Shown here: one piece after another, positions 7,531 through 16,145 of the stretch
Layout: every line of letters begins with the position of its first letter
Position numbering within the stretch: position 1 is the first letter of the stretch
Assembly (NCBI GenBank): GCA_029865665.1
Contig: JARXAV010000114.1
Span: 1 to 23,311, forward strand
Length of the DNA: 23,311 bases
Source: Flectobacillus sp.
GTDB lineage: Bacteria > Bacteroidota > Bacteroidia > Cytophagales > Spirosomataceae
Direction: 5' to 3'
The notes under the pieces: generated by a model
Database searches by the model: none
The model's input: only the letters and a program-made list of their open reading frames with translations
What the model was told of the DNA's origin: nothing
Position numbers and translations under genes: made by a program

Positions 7531-8754
7531 ATGAACACAAAATCACTGTTAAAGTCAATCTTGTCATTATGTTGTGTAATGGCATTCGCATTCGCTGCCT
7601 CGGCAGGAACAGACAATCCTACCAAACCAGCAGGTAGAAAAATTAGATTAGGATTTATTCCTCTTACAGACTGTGCTCCACTGGTAGCGGCCAAAGAATT
7701 AGGCTTGTTTGCCAAATATGGTGTGGACGTAGAATTATCAAAAGAAGCTTCATGGGCTAATATTCGTGACAAAGTATTGTTAGGTGAATTGGATGGTGCT
7801 CATTGTTTATTCTCATTACCTCTATCTGTTTACACAGGTATCGGTGGAAAAGCAGGTTCAGAAATAAAAATTGCCATGGTGTTGAATAACAATGGACAAG
7901 CAATCACGCTTTCAAAAGACTTTTGCGGTTTAGTTGGATATAAAGAAATGGGTAAAGTTGCAGCAGCAGTAAAAACGGTTAAGTCAAGAAAAGAAGTAAC
8001 CTTTGCGATGACATTCCCAGGTGGAACACACGACATTTGGTTACGTAACTGGTTAGCAGCTGCTGGTGTTCCTCAAAAATCAGTTGGTATCATCACGATT
8101 CCACCACCACAAATGGTTGCGAATATGCGTGTTGATAACATGGAAGGCTATTGCGTAGGTGAACCTTGGAATGGTGTTGCAGCTGCTCAAAACGTTGGTT
8201 TTACACAAATTGCATCACAAGACATCTGGCAACATCACCCAGAAAAAGCATTGGTTGTTAACTCGAAATTTGCGGCGGAAGATAAAGAAGATTTGAAAAA
8301 AGTAATGAAAGCGATTATTGAGGCTTGTAAGTGGTTAGACAATTTGGGAAATCGCAAAAAAGCTGCACAATGGTTAACAAAACCTTATTATGTAAATGCT
8401 CCATTACAAGTTATCGAAGCAAGATTGTTGGGTTCAAGTGATTTAGGCTGCGAATTGGGCGTTCAAAAATACAAAGGTGATTACATGACATTCTACAACA
8501 ATGGCATCGTAAATACACCTAAAAAATCTCATGCAATGTGGTTCTTAGCTCAATACGTTCGTTTCGGATACTTAAAAGCTGAACCAAACTACAAAGCCAT
8601 TACAGAGAAGTTGATTTTAGATGATTTATTTGCAGAAGTAGCAAAAGAAATGAGCGTACCTGTCCAACCAGATATGAAACCGTTCAAAACTACGTACGAT
8701 GTGATGTTCAACCCAGCAGATATTGATGGGTACTTAAAGACAACTAAGAAGTAA
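7531..8754 (+). CDS. nrtA: ABC nitrate transporter, substrate-binding protein
   Basis: Periplasmic solute-binding protein of the NrtA/CmpA (NMT1-like) family, delivering nitrate (possibly nitrite) to NrtB. The ATG at 7531 gives 407 residues starting with a clear signal peptide, cleaved near ASA-GT (residue 25). An in-frame GTG at 7507 would put eight polar residues ahead of it and would start inside a leader hairpin, so it was rejected. Family blocks include IRLGFIPLTDCAPLVAAKELGLF, FAMTFPGGTHDIWLRNWL and a GYCVGEPWN segment. Cyanobacterial NrtA is a lipoprotein; here the hydrophobic core has Cys residues but no proper lipobox, so it is probably soluble. The permease and ATPase follow after a repeat-filled gap. 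Confidence 0.93.
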   Translation: MNTKSLLKSILSLCCVMAFAFAASAGTDNPTKPAGRKIRLGFIPLTDCAPLVAAKELGLFAKYGVDVELSKEASWANIRDKVLLGELDGAHCLFSLPLSVYTGIGGKAGSEIKIAMVLNNNGQAITLSKDFCGLVGYKEMGKVAAAVKTVKSRKEVTFAMTFPGGTHDIWLRNWLAAAGVPQKSVGIITIPPPQMVANMRVDNMEGYCVGEPWNGVAAAQNVGFTQIASQDIWQHHPEKALVVNSKFAAEDKEDLKKVMKAIIEACKWLDNLGNRKKAAQWLTKPYYVNAPLQVIEARLLGSSDLGCELGVQKYKGDYMTFYNNGIVNTPKKSHAMWFLAQYVRFGYLKAEPNYKAITEKLILDDLFAEVAKEMSVPVQPDMKPFKTTYDVMFNPADIDGYLKTTKK

Positions 8755-9085
8755 TTGTTTATTTATCCTTTCAGAAGATTGAAAATCCCAAGAGGGTAGA
8801 TTTTTTTGGATGTTGGATTTACTCACCCTGAAAGCGGTCAACGACCCTGTCAGGGTGGTGTCAACGATGTTTTCTAAATGCGATGTACTTAACGATGTAG
8901 GTACTTATAGACTGCGACAGAACTTCTTGGAACAAAACCTTATAGGTTTTGAAAACCTATAAGGTTTTTACGAATTAAAATTCTACTAAGTTATGTTGCA
9001 CTCTATAAATCCAAAATTTAAAATCCAAAATTCAACATTACAATTTATTGTTTTCATCCTTCAGTATGTTATAATCCCGTAGCTT
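8755..9085. repeat. nrtA-nrtB gap with composite repeat, copy 1
   Basis: No gene is visible in these 331 bases. CACCCTG (8824-8830) and CAGGGTG (8851-8857) can pair. Positions 8924-9003 hold a block centred on a perfect 17-bp inverted repeat (8934-8950/8952-8968, AAAACCTTATAGGTTTT type) followed by TCTACTAAGTTATGT. It is framed by TTTTGGATGTTGGATTT (8804-8820) and AAATCCAAAATT-rich sequence (9007-9038) in opposite orientation. The same assembly recurs at 10823-11023. It may weaken transcription between nrtA and nrtB. Confidence 0.75.
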
Positions 9086-9877
9086 ATGAAATCTATATCA
9101 CTAAAAGATACCGTAATAAATTTAGCTTACTTCATCGGAAGTATGACTATCCTAGTAGGCATTTGGGCTTTGATTTCGAAAGTTACAGATGGTGAAATCC
9201 CTGGTCCAGTTTCCACTTGGGCTGTTTTCAAAGAATTAATGGTAGAACCTTTTTACGACAGAGGGCCAAACGATAAGGGAATTGGCAATCAATTAACAAG
9301 TTCATTACTTCGTGTATTCACAGGTTTTGCGATAGGCTCACTCATTGCCATTCCGATGGGTATTATCATGGGATCTTCTAAAATTGGAATGAAATTATTA
9401 AATCCGATTGTTCAAGTTCTTAGACCTGTATCACCTTTAGCATGGTTTCCTTTAGGCTTATTGGCGTTCAAAGCAGCAGAAGGAGCAACAATTTTTATCA
9501 TTGCCATTACATCACTTTGGCCAACAGTTATCAACACGGCATTTGGCGTAGCAAGCATTCCTCAAGACCATAAGAATGTAGGAAAAGCATTTGGCTTTTC
9601 GACTTGGAAATATATCACAAAAATCATGTTACCTTATGCAATTCCACACATTATCACTGGTTTAAGATTATCAGTAGGTATCGCTTGGGTTGTAATTGTG
9701 GCGGGCGAAATGCTTTCAGGTGGCGTAGGTATTGGATTCTTTGTTTGGGATAGTTGGAATGGCTTATCACTCGAAAAAATCTTAATCGCTATCCTAATCA
9801 TTGGTACGGTTGGTCTTTTATTAGACAAATGTTTTAACGCATTACAAAACGCTTTTACTTGGGAAAATAAAAAGTAA
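9086..9877 (+). CDS. nrtB: ABC nitrate transporter, permease
   Basis: Inner-membrane permease of the NrtB/SsuC/TauC type; 263 residues with about six membrane segments. The cytoplasmic EAA-like loop that docks with the ATPase is seen around IPQDHKNVGKAFGFSTWKYI (about residues 156-175), with LRPVSPLAWFPLGLLAF before it, both characteristic of NrtB-family permeases. It is followed 43 bases later by the ATPase gene and presumably pairs with NrtA and NrtD. Sulfonate and taurine permeases look similar; the neighbours favour nitrate. Confidence 0.92.
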   Translation: MKSISLKDTVINLAYFIGSMTILVGIWALISKVTDGEIPGPVSTWAVFKELMVEPFYDRGPNDKGIGNQLTSSLLRVFTGFAIGSLIAIPMGIIMGSSKIGMKLLNPIVQVLRPVSPLAWFPLGLLAFKAAEGATIFIIAITSLWPTVINTAFGVASIPQDHKNVGKAFGFSTWKYITKIMLPYAIPHIITGLRLSVGIAWVVIVAGEMLSGGVGIGFFVWDSWNGLSLEKILIAILIIGTVGLLLDKCFNALQNAFTWENKK

Positions 9878-9920
9878 GCAAGTAGCACCATTTGTTTCAC
9901 TCGCAAAAAACACAACAGGT

Positions 9921-10769
9921 ATGACAAGTATTGACAAAGCAGTCCACTACGAAGCGGACGTTAAAAATAAAGTAAAGGAAGTTACCATCGACATGAAAAA
10001 TGTAACGGTTTCTTTCAAAGGGTCAAAAGGTACTTTTACCGCAGTAAAAGACATTGACTTACAAATCAAACGAGGTGAAATTGTAGCCATCATTGGTCAC
10101 TCTGGTTGTGGAAAATCAACCTTAATGAATACGATTTCGGGTATGGTTCTACCTTCAGAAGGAGAAGTAATTGCGAATGGAAACGTCGTAAAAGGCCCAG
10201 GCCCTGACCGTGGTATCGTTTTCCAAAACTACTCTTTACTACCTTGGTTAACCGTTTACCGCAATATTTTTGAAGCCGTTGATTCTGTATTCAAAACTAA
10301 ATCAACAACCGAAAAACACGAAATTGTAGATCATTTTATCCAAATGGTAAATTTGACTCCGCATAAAGATAAATTGCCTAGTCAATTATCTGGCGGTATG
10401 AAACAACGTGTTGCCATTGCTCGTGCATTTGCCATTAACCCAAGCATTCTTTTACTAGACGAACCATTCGGTGCGTTGGATGCTTTAACAAAAGGTTCTA
10501 TGCACATTGAGTTATTGAAATTGTGGAACTTAGATAATCGTAACAAAACCATTGTAATGGTAACGCACGATATTGAAGAAGCTATTTTCTTATCGGATAA
10601 AGTAGTAGTTATGAACAATGGCCCTGCTGCAACGATTAAGGAAATCGTAGAAATTAATATTCCTCGTCCTCGTAACAAAAAAGACATTGCCCATGACCCT
10701 GAGTACATGAGAGTACATGACCAGTTATTGAGCTTATTATTCGATAAATTCTCGATTGAAGACGAATAA
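9921..10769 (+). CDS. nrtD: ABC nitrate transporter, ATP-binding protein
   Basis: Cytoplasmic ATPase energising nitrate import, 282 residues. Walker A GHSGCGKST at 59-67, Q-loop VFQNYSLLPW near 100-109, ABC signature LSGGMKQR near 155, Walker B LLLDEPFGALD near 177 and the H-loop THD near 214 are all intact. LLPWLTVYRNIFEAV is typical of the nitrate/sulfonate/taurine subfamily. It matches stand-alone NrtD rather than the NrtC fusion, which carries an extra NrtA-like domain. The first ~20 residues are an unmatched extension; an alternative start at M25 (9993) would give a 258-residue protein. Confidence 0.92.
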   Translation: MTSIDKAVHYEADVKNKVKEVTIDMKNVTVSFKGSKGTFTAVKDIDLQIKRGEIVAIIGHSGCGKSTLMNTISGMVLPSEGEVIANGNVVKGPGPDRGIVFQNYSLLPWLTVYRNIFEAVDSVFKTKSTTEKHEIVDHFIQMVNLTPHKDKLPSQLSGGMKQRVAIARAFAINPSILLLDEPFGALDALTKGSMHIELLKLWNLDNRNKTIVMVTHDIEEAIFLSDKVVVMNNGPAATIKEIVEINIPRPRNKKDIAHDPEYMRVHDQLLSLLFDKFSIEDE

Positions 10770-11377
10770 CAATAAACGTATAATTAGCACAGTGTTTTAA
10801 AGATAGTGAGTAATGATGTAAAATTTTGGATGTTGAATTTTGGATTAAGTATCCTTGGAACGAAACCTTATAGGTTTTGAAAACCTATAAGGTTTTTTGC
10901 GAATTGGACTTCTACTAAGTTATGTAGCACTATACATGCACAGTTAGTTAATGCTTATTTTTTATATGAAAGACTGATAACTAGCGTATTAAATCCAAAA
11001 TTTAAAATTCATAATTTTTAATTCTTACTCCAATTCACTTTGTTTTCTCTTTAAAAGACGAATCCCAAAGCCTCTGAAAAGCTTTGGGATTCTTATTAAG
11101 AAAGTAAGGATTGAAATGTGGCGGCATTTCTCATCAAAGATCCAGAATACGAAAGACTCTGGCATATATGTCTTTACTTGAGATTTGCAAATTTTGTCAG
11201 CTCTTATGAGGAACTTTCTGTATCGAATATACAAGCTTTTATTGATATACGCAAGCACTAAAAACAAAATAATAGAAGAAAATCGAAAAAAAATACCACA
11301 TATAGATATTTGTCAATTTAGTAACCTCCTAGCATTTTGGTATTTTATTCAGTAATAGCAATTTAAACATATAATCC
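10770..11377. repeat. nrtD-nasA gap with composite repeat, copy 2
   Basis: This 608-base stretch has no gene I can support. Positions 10823-11023 repeat the nrtA-nrtB assembly: TTTTGGATGTTGAATTTTGG (about 10825-10844), a 16-17-bp inverted repeat (10863-10878/10880-10896) followed by TTTT, then TCTACTAAGTTATGT (10910-10924), and AAATCCAAAATTTAAAATT (about 10990-11008). The hairpin plus TTTT can serve as the nrtD terminator. A second 12-bp perfect hairpin lies at 11060-11071/11081-11092 (GAATCCCAAAGC/GCTTTGGGATTC). The region 11100-11370 is A/T-rich and should contain the nasA promoter, which I could not place. Confidence 0.7.
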
Positions 11378-14300
11378 ATGAGCGGTATCGTAAATCATAA
11401 AAAGCATAAATCTACTTGTTCTTATTGTGGAGTTGGCTGTGGGGTAGTTGTAACAGATTTAGGTAATGGTAAACTGCAATTAGAAGGCGATAAAGACCAT
11501 CCTTCTAGCAAAGGAATGCTTTGTTCAAAGGGTATGAATTTGCACTATACCGTCATGGATAAATCAGACCGTTTGCTGGCTCCTCAAATGCGGTACAATC
11601 GCAATATGCCACTCGAACAAGTTTCATGGGATACAGCTCTGGATCGTACAGCGGCAATTTTTAAAACCTTTATCAACAAATATGGCCCTGATTCGGTAGG
11701 TTTCTACGTCTCAGGTCAATGCTCAACAGAAGAATACTATGTAATCAATAAGCTCATTAAGGGTTTTATTGGTTCTAACAATATAGATACTAACTCACGC
11801 CTATGTATGTCATCGGCTGTGGTTGGGTACAAATTAACAGTTGGCGAAGATTCTGTTCCTGTTTGTTACGACGACATCGAACTAGCAGATACGTTCTTCG
11901 TTACGGGTGCTAATCCAGCATGGGCTCACCCAATCATTTGGCGACGAGTGGAAGCTCACAAACAAGCTAACCCAAGTGTCAAAATCGTAGTGGTTGACCC
12001 TCGCCGTACGCAAACGGCTTCGCAAGCGGATTTACATCTTCAATTACACCCAGGAACCGATATTGTATTAACCAACGCTATTGGACGGGTCTTACTTGAA
12101 AACAACTGGATTGACTCCGATTTCATTACTAATCATACCGATGGTATTGATGCCTACAAAGCTCAAGTTCTCGAAAAAACACTGGAAGAATCCTCTGCTA
12201 TTTGTGGCATTTCGATGGCAGATATTATCCTTGCAGCACAGTATATTCACGAAGCAAAAGGCTTTTTGTCGATGTGGACAATGGGCTTAAATCAGTCGGT
12301 TATTGGGGTAAATAAAAACTTATCCTTAATTGATTTACACCTAATTACGGGTAAAATCGGAAAAGCAGGCAACGGCCCTTTCTCCTTAACAGGACAACCC
12401 AATGCAATGGGTGGTCGTGAAGTAGGTGGTTTGGCGAATATGCTCCCTGCTCACCGTGATTTGCTTAACCCTGCTCACCGTGAAGAGGTGCAAGCATTCT
12501 GGGGTGGCACAAAAATATCGGACAAACCTGGCTTTACGGCTACGGAAATGTTTCAGGCATTGGCAGATGGGCGTATGAAAGCTATCTGGATTATCTGTAC
12601 CAATCCGATGGTGAGTTTACCCGATATAAATGCCGTAGAAAAAGGACTGCAAAACGCAAAATTTGTCGTGGTGCAAGATGTTTCCAACTTATCGGATACC
12701 GTAAAATATGCCGATGTAGTTTTACCAGCGGCTGCTTGGGCTGAGAAAAACAGCGTTTTCACCAACTCTGAAAGAAGAATTACTTTATTACCCAAAATGG
12801 TAGATGCTCCTGGTGAAGCAATGGACGATACCATGATTATCACCAAATTTGCTCAGAAAATGGGCTTTGGAAATGCTTTCCCTTATACGGATAATAGCCA
12901 AATTTATGACGAGCATTGCCGTTCTACGAAAGGTACAAATATTGACATCACGGGGTTAAGCTACGATGTGTTAAGAGAAAAACGCTCTGTACAATGGCCT
13001 TACCCTGCTGAGGTAGCAGCCACTACAGAAAATTATAAAGGAACTGTTCGTTTATTTACCGACCATCAATTTTACACGCCAAATGGTCGTGCCAAAATTC
13101 ATGCAGTACCCGATATGAATCAGTCGGAGGCATTAGATACGGATTTTCCGTTAATCCTGACCACAGGACGTATTCGTGACCAATGGCATACCATGACTAA
13201 AACGGGGAAAGTCAATAAGCTGAAACAACACATTGCCCAACCTTATTTAGAGCTCAATCCTGATGATGCTAAGACAAGAAAACTAACAGATAATCAACTC
13301 GTTGAAGTTACCTCTCGAAGAGGAAAAGCCTTGGTGAAGGTAAAAATCACGACAGATGTAAAACAAGGTGTGTGTTTTATGCCCATGCACTTTGGTAAAA
13401 TTTTAGGTCAGGATTTCGGACGTACCAACAATTTAACCAATACTCTTGTTGACCCTCGTTCTAAAGAACCTGATTTCAAATTTTCGGCTGTAGAAGTACG
13501 TGCTTACGTAAAAACGAAAGAGAAAATTATCATTATCGGAGCGGGTTCGGCTGGTTTAGGGTTCATCAACTCCTACCGTCAACTCAATCAGGAAGACGAA
13601 ATTCATGTATTCTCGAAAGAAATTTATCCTTTCTATAACCGTGTAATGCTTCCCGATTATATTTCGGGTGCTCAAGACTGGAATCAGTTGGTTAAACTCA
13701 GAGAAGATCAATTTCAAGAGGCAAATATTCACGTTCATAAAGGTATCGAAATTGTCAACATCGACCGTGCGAATAAAGTTGTTACCGATTCAGAAGGAAA
13801 CGAACATCACTATGACCGTCTAATTTTAGGAATGGGTTCTCGTGCGTTTATGCCGCCCAATGTGCCTCGTATTCCAGGTATTTTCAATATGCGTTCTCGT
13901 TTGGATGCAGATAGCTTAATGCCTTATTTACAAAAAGAAAATCCACACGCTCTGATTGTTGGTGGTGGCTTGTTGGGACTAGAATTAGCAGCGTCACTTC
14001 GTGAAATTAATGTAAAAGTAACAATCGTTCAACGTATTAGCCGCTTTATGGACAGACAGTTAGACCAATTAGGCTCTGACTTATTACACCAAGAAATTAT
14101 TGATTTAGGCATTGATGTTTATTATAACGACGAAGTATCATCTTTCTACGGGACAGAACAATTAGAAGGTGTTCGCCTAAAATCAGGACGTAAAATAGAG
14201 GCTCAAGTAGCCGTTTTCGCAATCGGTACAACGCCAAATGTTGAAATTGCGAGAGCAGCCAACATTGAAGTTAACCGTGGGGTAGTCGTGAATGATTATT

Positions 14301-14923
14301 TACAAACATCCGACCCTGATATTTTTGCAGCAGGTGAAATCGCTCAATGGCGTGGGCAAATGTGGGGAATTACAGCCGCTGCCGAGCAACAAGCAGATAC
14401 CATTGCAAAATACATAGCGGGCGATTATGCAAGTTATTACACGGGTTCATTATCCGTAAATATCATGAAAATCCAAGGGGTTCAACTTTGCTCAATGGGC
14501 ATGATTGAAACACCTTCTAAAAACCCTGAATACGAAGAGATTATTTTTATTGACAAAGCGAAACGTTACTACAAAAAATGTATCGTTCATAAAGATAAAT
14601 TAGTCGGTGCAGTGCTTATTGGCGACAAAACAGAATTCCTTGAGTTTAGAGACCTAATTGCCAAAGGAATAGAGCTTTCAGACAAACGCTTAGAACTACT
14701 CCGTTCGGGCAAAAAAGCCGACCCTGTAATGGGTAAATTAGTTTGTTCTTGTAACAACGTAGGCGAAGGTAATCTTAAAACAACCATACAAAGCGGTTGT
14801 AAAGATTTTAGCACCCTCTGTGCCACTACGGGAGCAGGTACGGGCTGCGGAAGTTGTCGTCCAGAAGTAAGAGCAATCTTAGAAAATGTACTCAAAGAAG
14901 CAGAAGCAGCCGTTCTTGTATAA
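11378..14923 (+). CDS. nasA: Assimilatory nitrate reductase fused to FAD/NAD(P)H reductase and BFD [2Fe-2S] domain
   Basis: Cytoplasmic molybdoenzyme reducing nitrate to nitrite; 1181 residues, far longer than the roughly 866 of Klebsiella NasA. In order: [4Fe-4S] domain with C14, C17, C21 and C49; bis-MGD catalytic domain with the putative Mo ligand C143 in RLCMSS; C-terminal molybdopterin dinucleotide-binding domain to about residue 700 (MPMHFG near 669); then, from about 715, an FAD domain opening GAGSAG, an NAD-binding VGGGLLGLELA near 861, and near 1124-1165 a BFD-like [2Fe-2S] domain with CSC and GCGSC cysteines. It thus seems to combine NasA with a NasC/NirB-type reductase, letting NAD(P)H feed nitrate reduction within one chain. 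There is no signal peptide. The ATG lies just before the iron-sulfur motif, supporting the start. Confidence 0.93.
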   Translation: MSGIVNHKKHKSTCSYCGVGCGVVVTDLGNGKLQLEGDKDHPSSKGMLCSKGMNLHYTVMDKSDRLLAPQMRYNRNMPLEQVSWDTALDRTAAIFKTFINKYGPDSVGFYVSGQCSTEEYYVINKLIKGFIGSNNIDTNSRLCMSSAVVGYKLTVGEDSVPVCYDDIELADTFFVTGANPAWAHPIIWRRVEAHKQANPSVKIVVVDPRRTQTASQADLHLQLHPGTDIVLTNAIGRVLLENNWIDSDFITNHTDGIDAYKAQVLEKTLEESSAICGISMADIILAAQYIHEAKGFLSMWTMGLNQSVIGVNKNLSLIDLHLITGKIGKAGNGPFSLTGQPNAMGGREVGGLANMLPAHRDLLNPAHREEVQAFWGGTKISDKPGFTATEMFQALADGRMKAIWIICTNPMVSLPDINAVEKGLQNAKFVVVQDVSNLSDTVKYADVVLPAAAWAEKNSVFTNSERRITLLPKMVDAPGEAMDDTMIITKFAQKMGFGNAFPYTDNSQIYDEHCRSTKGTNIDITGLSYDVLREKRSVQWPYPAEVAATTENYKGTVRLFTDHQFYTPNGRAKIHAVPDMNQSEALDTDFPLILTTGRIRDQWHTMTKTGKVNKLKQHIAQPYLELNPDDAKTRKLTDNQLVEVTSRRGKALVKVKITTDVKQGVCFMPMHFGKILGQDFGRTNNLTNTLVDPRSKEPDFKFSAVEVRAYVKTKEKIIIIGAGSAGLGFINSYRQLNQEDEIHVFSKEIYPFYNRVMLPDYISGAQDWNQLVKLREDQFQEANIHVHKGIEIVNIDRANKVVTDSEGNEHHYDRLILGMGSRAFMPPNVPRIPGIFNMRSRLDADSLMPYLQKENPHALIVGGGLLGLELAASLREINVKVTIVQRISRFMDRQLDQLGSDLLHQEIIDLGIDVYYNDEVSSFYGTEQLEGVRLKSGRKIEAQVAVFAIGTTPNVEIARAANIEVNRGVVVNDYLQTSDPDIFAAGEIAQWRGQMWGITAAAEQQADTIAKYIAGDYASYYTGSLSVNIMKIQGVQLCSMGMIETPSKNPEYEEIIFIDKAKRYYKKCIVHKDKLVGAVLIGDKTEFLEFRDLIAKGIELSDKRLELLRSGKKADPVMGKLVCSCNNVGEGNLKTTIQSGCKDFSTLCATTGAGTGCGSCRPEVRAILENVLKEAEAAVLV

Positions 14924-15333
14924 TTTATAAGGATTTTGAATTCTTATATGATTTATACAGAAGTAAGTATTAAGACACAGAAATAATTGATTACCAGACT
15001 TTCACGTAACTATGTTCTCTATGTTGCTATATGGTCAAATCGGGTACTTATTTCATAATAAACGCATTATGAAAAAAAAATAGCTAAGTTTGGTTTATGT
15101 ATATCCAAGCCTAGCTATTAAGAAAATTTTGAAATTGTTAACCATGAAACTGGTTAGTGGAGCAACTCGAAGGGTTTGTGTAAAACAAATTATGCAAGAC
15201 TGAAAGTTAAGTCTTTCGTCAGGTTTAGTATCAGTCCCTCAGTATTCAACAAGTTTGTTAATTGCTGAGGGGCTAATACCAAATGACCTAACATTTGTGG
15301 ACTTAAAAATCTAATCATATACATGCAGGGGGA
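14924..15333. repeat. nasA downstream gap with dispersed repeat and hairpins
   Basis: No gene is visible in these 410 bases between convergent genes. Positions 14985-15049 match 22908-22976 at the other end of the window (ATTGATTAC, AGACTTT, TATG and GGGTACT blocks in the same order). ATAGCTA-GTTTGG near 15081-15094 pairs with CCAAGC-TAGCTAT near 15104-15118, possibly ending nasA transcription. A long imperfect hairpin spans 15223-15284, built around CCCTCAG (15236-15242) and CTGAGGG (15265-15271); it may end transcription of the minus-strand gene at 15334. Confidence 0.65.
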
Positions 15334-15738
15334 TTAGTTGTTCGAACCTCCAGCTACGATGTTACGACTTGAAACAAAGTTTGTTTTGATTTCGAAAGAT
15401 TTCGCATCAACGATTGAGTTGTTATCTGCAACTACTTCGATAGAATACTTACCGTCAGACAAGTTAGACAAATCGAAAGTTTTAGCAAATTTACCAGCTT
15501 TACCAGAAACGTACTCACGGTGGATTTCGTTACCATCTTTATCAGTTACGATAACCATCACTTTCTTACCTGATAAGTTTTCTGCCCAAACGTTAAAGCT
15601 CAAAGAGTTTTCAACTTGTTTGATTTTAGATTTAACTACCGCAGTTGCTTCGTCTAAATTGTTTGCAGATACGTTGATGTTCGATAAGCAAATCATGACA
15701 GCGGCCATAACGATTGCTTTGATTGAATTGTTTTTCAT
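15334..15738 (-). CDS. Small secreted protein, DUF3244-like
   Basis: 134 residues: a signal peptide (hydrophobic to about residue 25, cleavage near VSA-NN) followed by a single beta-rich domain. NVWAENLSGKKVMVIVTDKDG, then a FDLSNLSDGKYSIEV block, resembles the DUF3244 / T9SS C-terminal-like immunoglobulin fold common in small Bacteroidota secreted proteins. There is no catalytic motif and no lipobox. It interrupts the nitrate cluster on the opposite strand and need not belong to nitrate metabolism. Function unknown. Confidence 0.75.
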   Translation of the reverse strand: MKNNSIKAIVMAAVMICLSNINVSANNLDEATAVVKSKIKQVENSLSFNVWAENLSGKKVMVIVTDKDGNEIHREYVSGKAGKFAKTFDLSNLSDGKYSIEVVADNNSIVDAKSFEIKTNFVSSRNIVAGGSNN

Positions 15739-16145
15739 GATATTAATGTTTTATATTGAGAGTGAAAATTTTGAGTACCGAAACCTATTAAATCTTAAAA
15801 TATTCCTATTGAGTCTTTTGGGGTAAAATCGACTTAATCTGAACTCATATTATAAAATCTTATCAAGGTTTCTAACTCATTGCGTCTGTTTGACGATGTA
15901 AACTTATATAATCATTCTGATATGTCAATGCGTTTGATGAAAAAATTTGTATAAAATCAAGAAAGTTCTTCTAAAGAAAATTATATTTATTAGAATTGTG
16001 CAATTTTTAAAATTCAATTTATACTTTATATTGAAATAATCATACACCATTGAAAATCAGAATGTTAACGAAATGTTAACGAATTTGCACTCTCCTAATA
16101 CAGAAGAGTACTTTCCACAACAAAATTTGAGACTCAAGACAAGAT
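15739..16145. promoter_or_regulatory. Divergent promoter region upstream of the rubredoxin-fusion gene
   Basis: These 407 A/T-rich bases separate two divergent genes and contain no gene. The clearest feature is an exact 11-base tandem duplication, ATGTTAACGAA at 16062-16072 and again at 16073-16083, about 63 bases before the start codon at 16146. It forms TTAACG-N5-TTAACG, the layout of OmpR/PhoB-class response-regulator boxes. Promoter elements could not be placed with confidence. Confidence 0.5.

Noticed and set aside
11025..11267. Possible 80-codon minus-strand gene, and a ~44-codon plus-strand frame in the same place, in the nrtD-nasA gap
   Set aside because: No recognisable domain; the minus frame runs through a 12-bp hairpin and the plus frame has only a GTG start right after a stop. 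Both look like chance frames.
15338..15826. 162-codon plus-strand open frame opposite the small secreted protein
   Set aside because: It is the antisense of a gene with a clear signal peptide and beta domain; its own translation has no family features.
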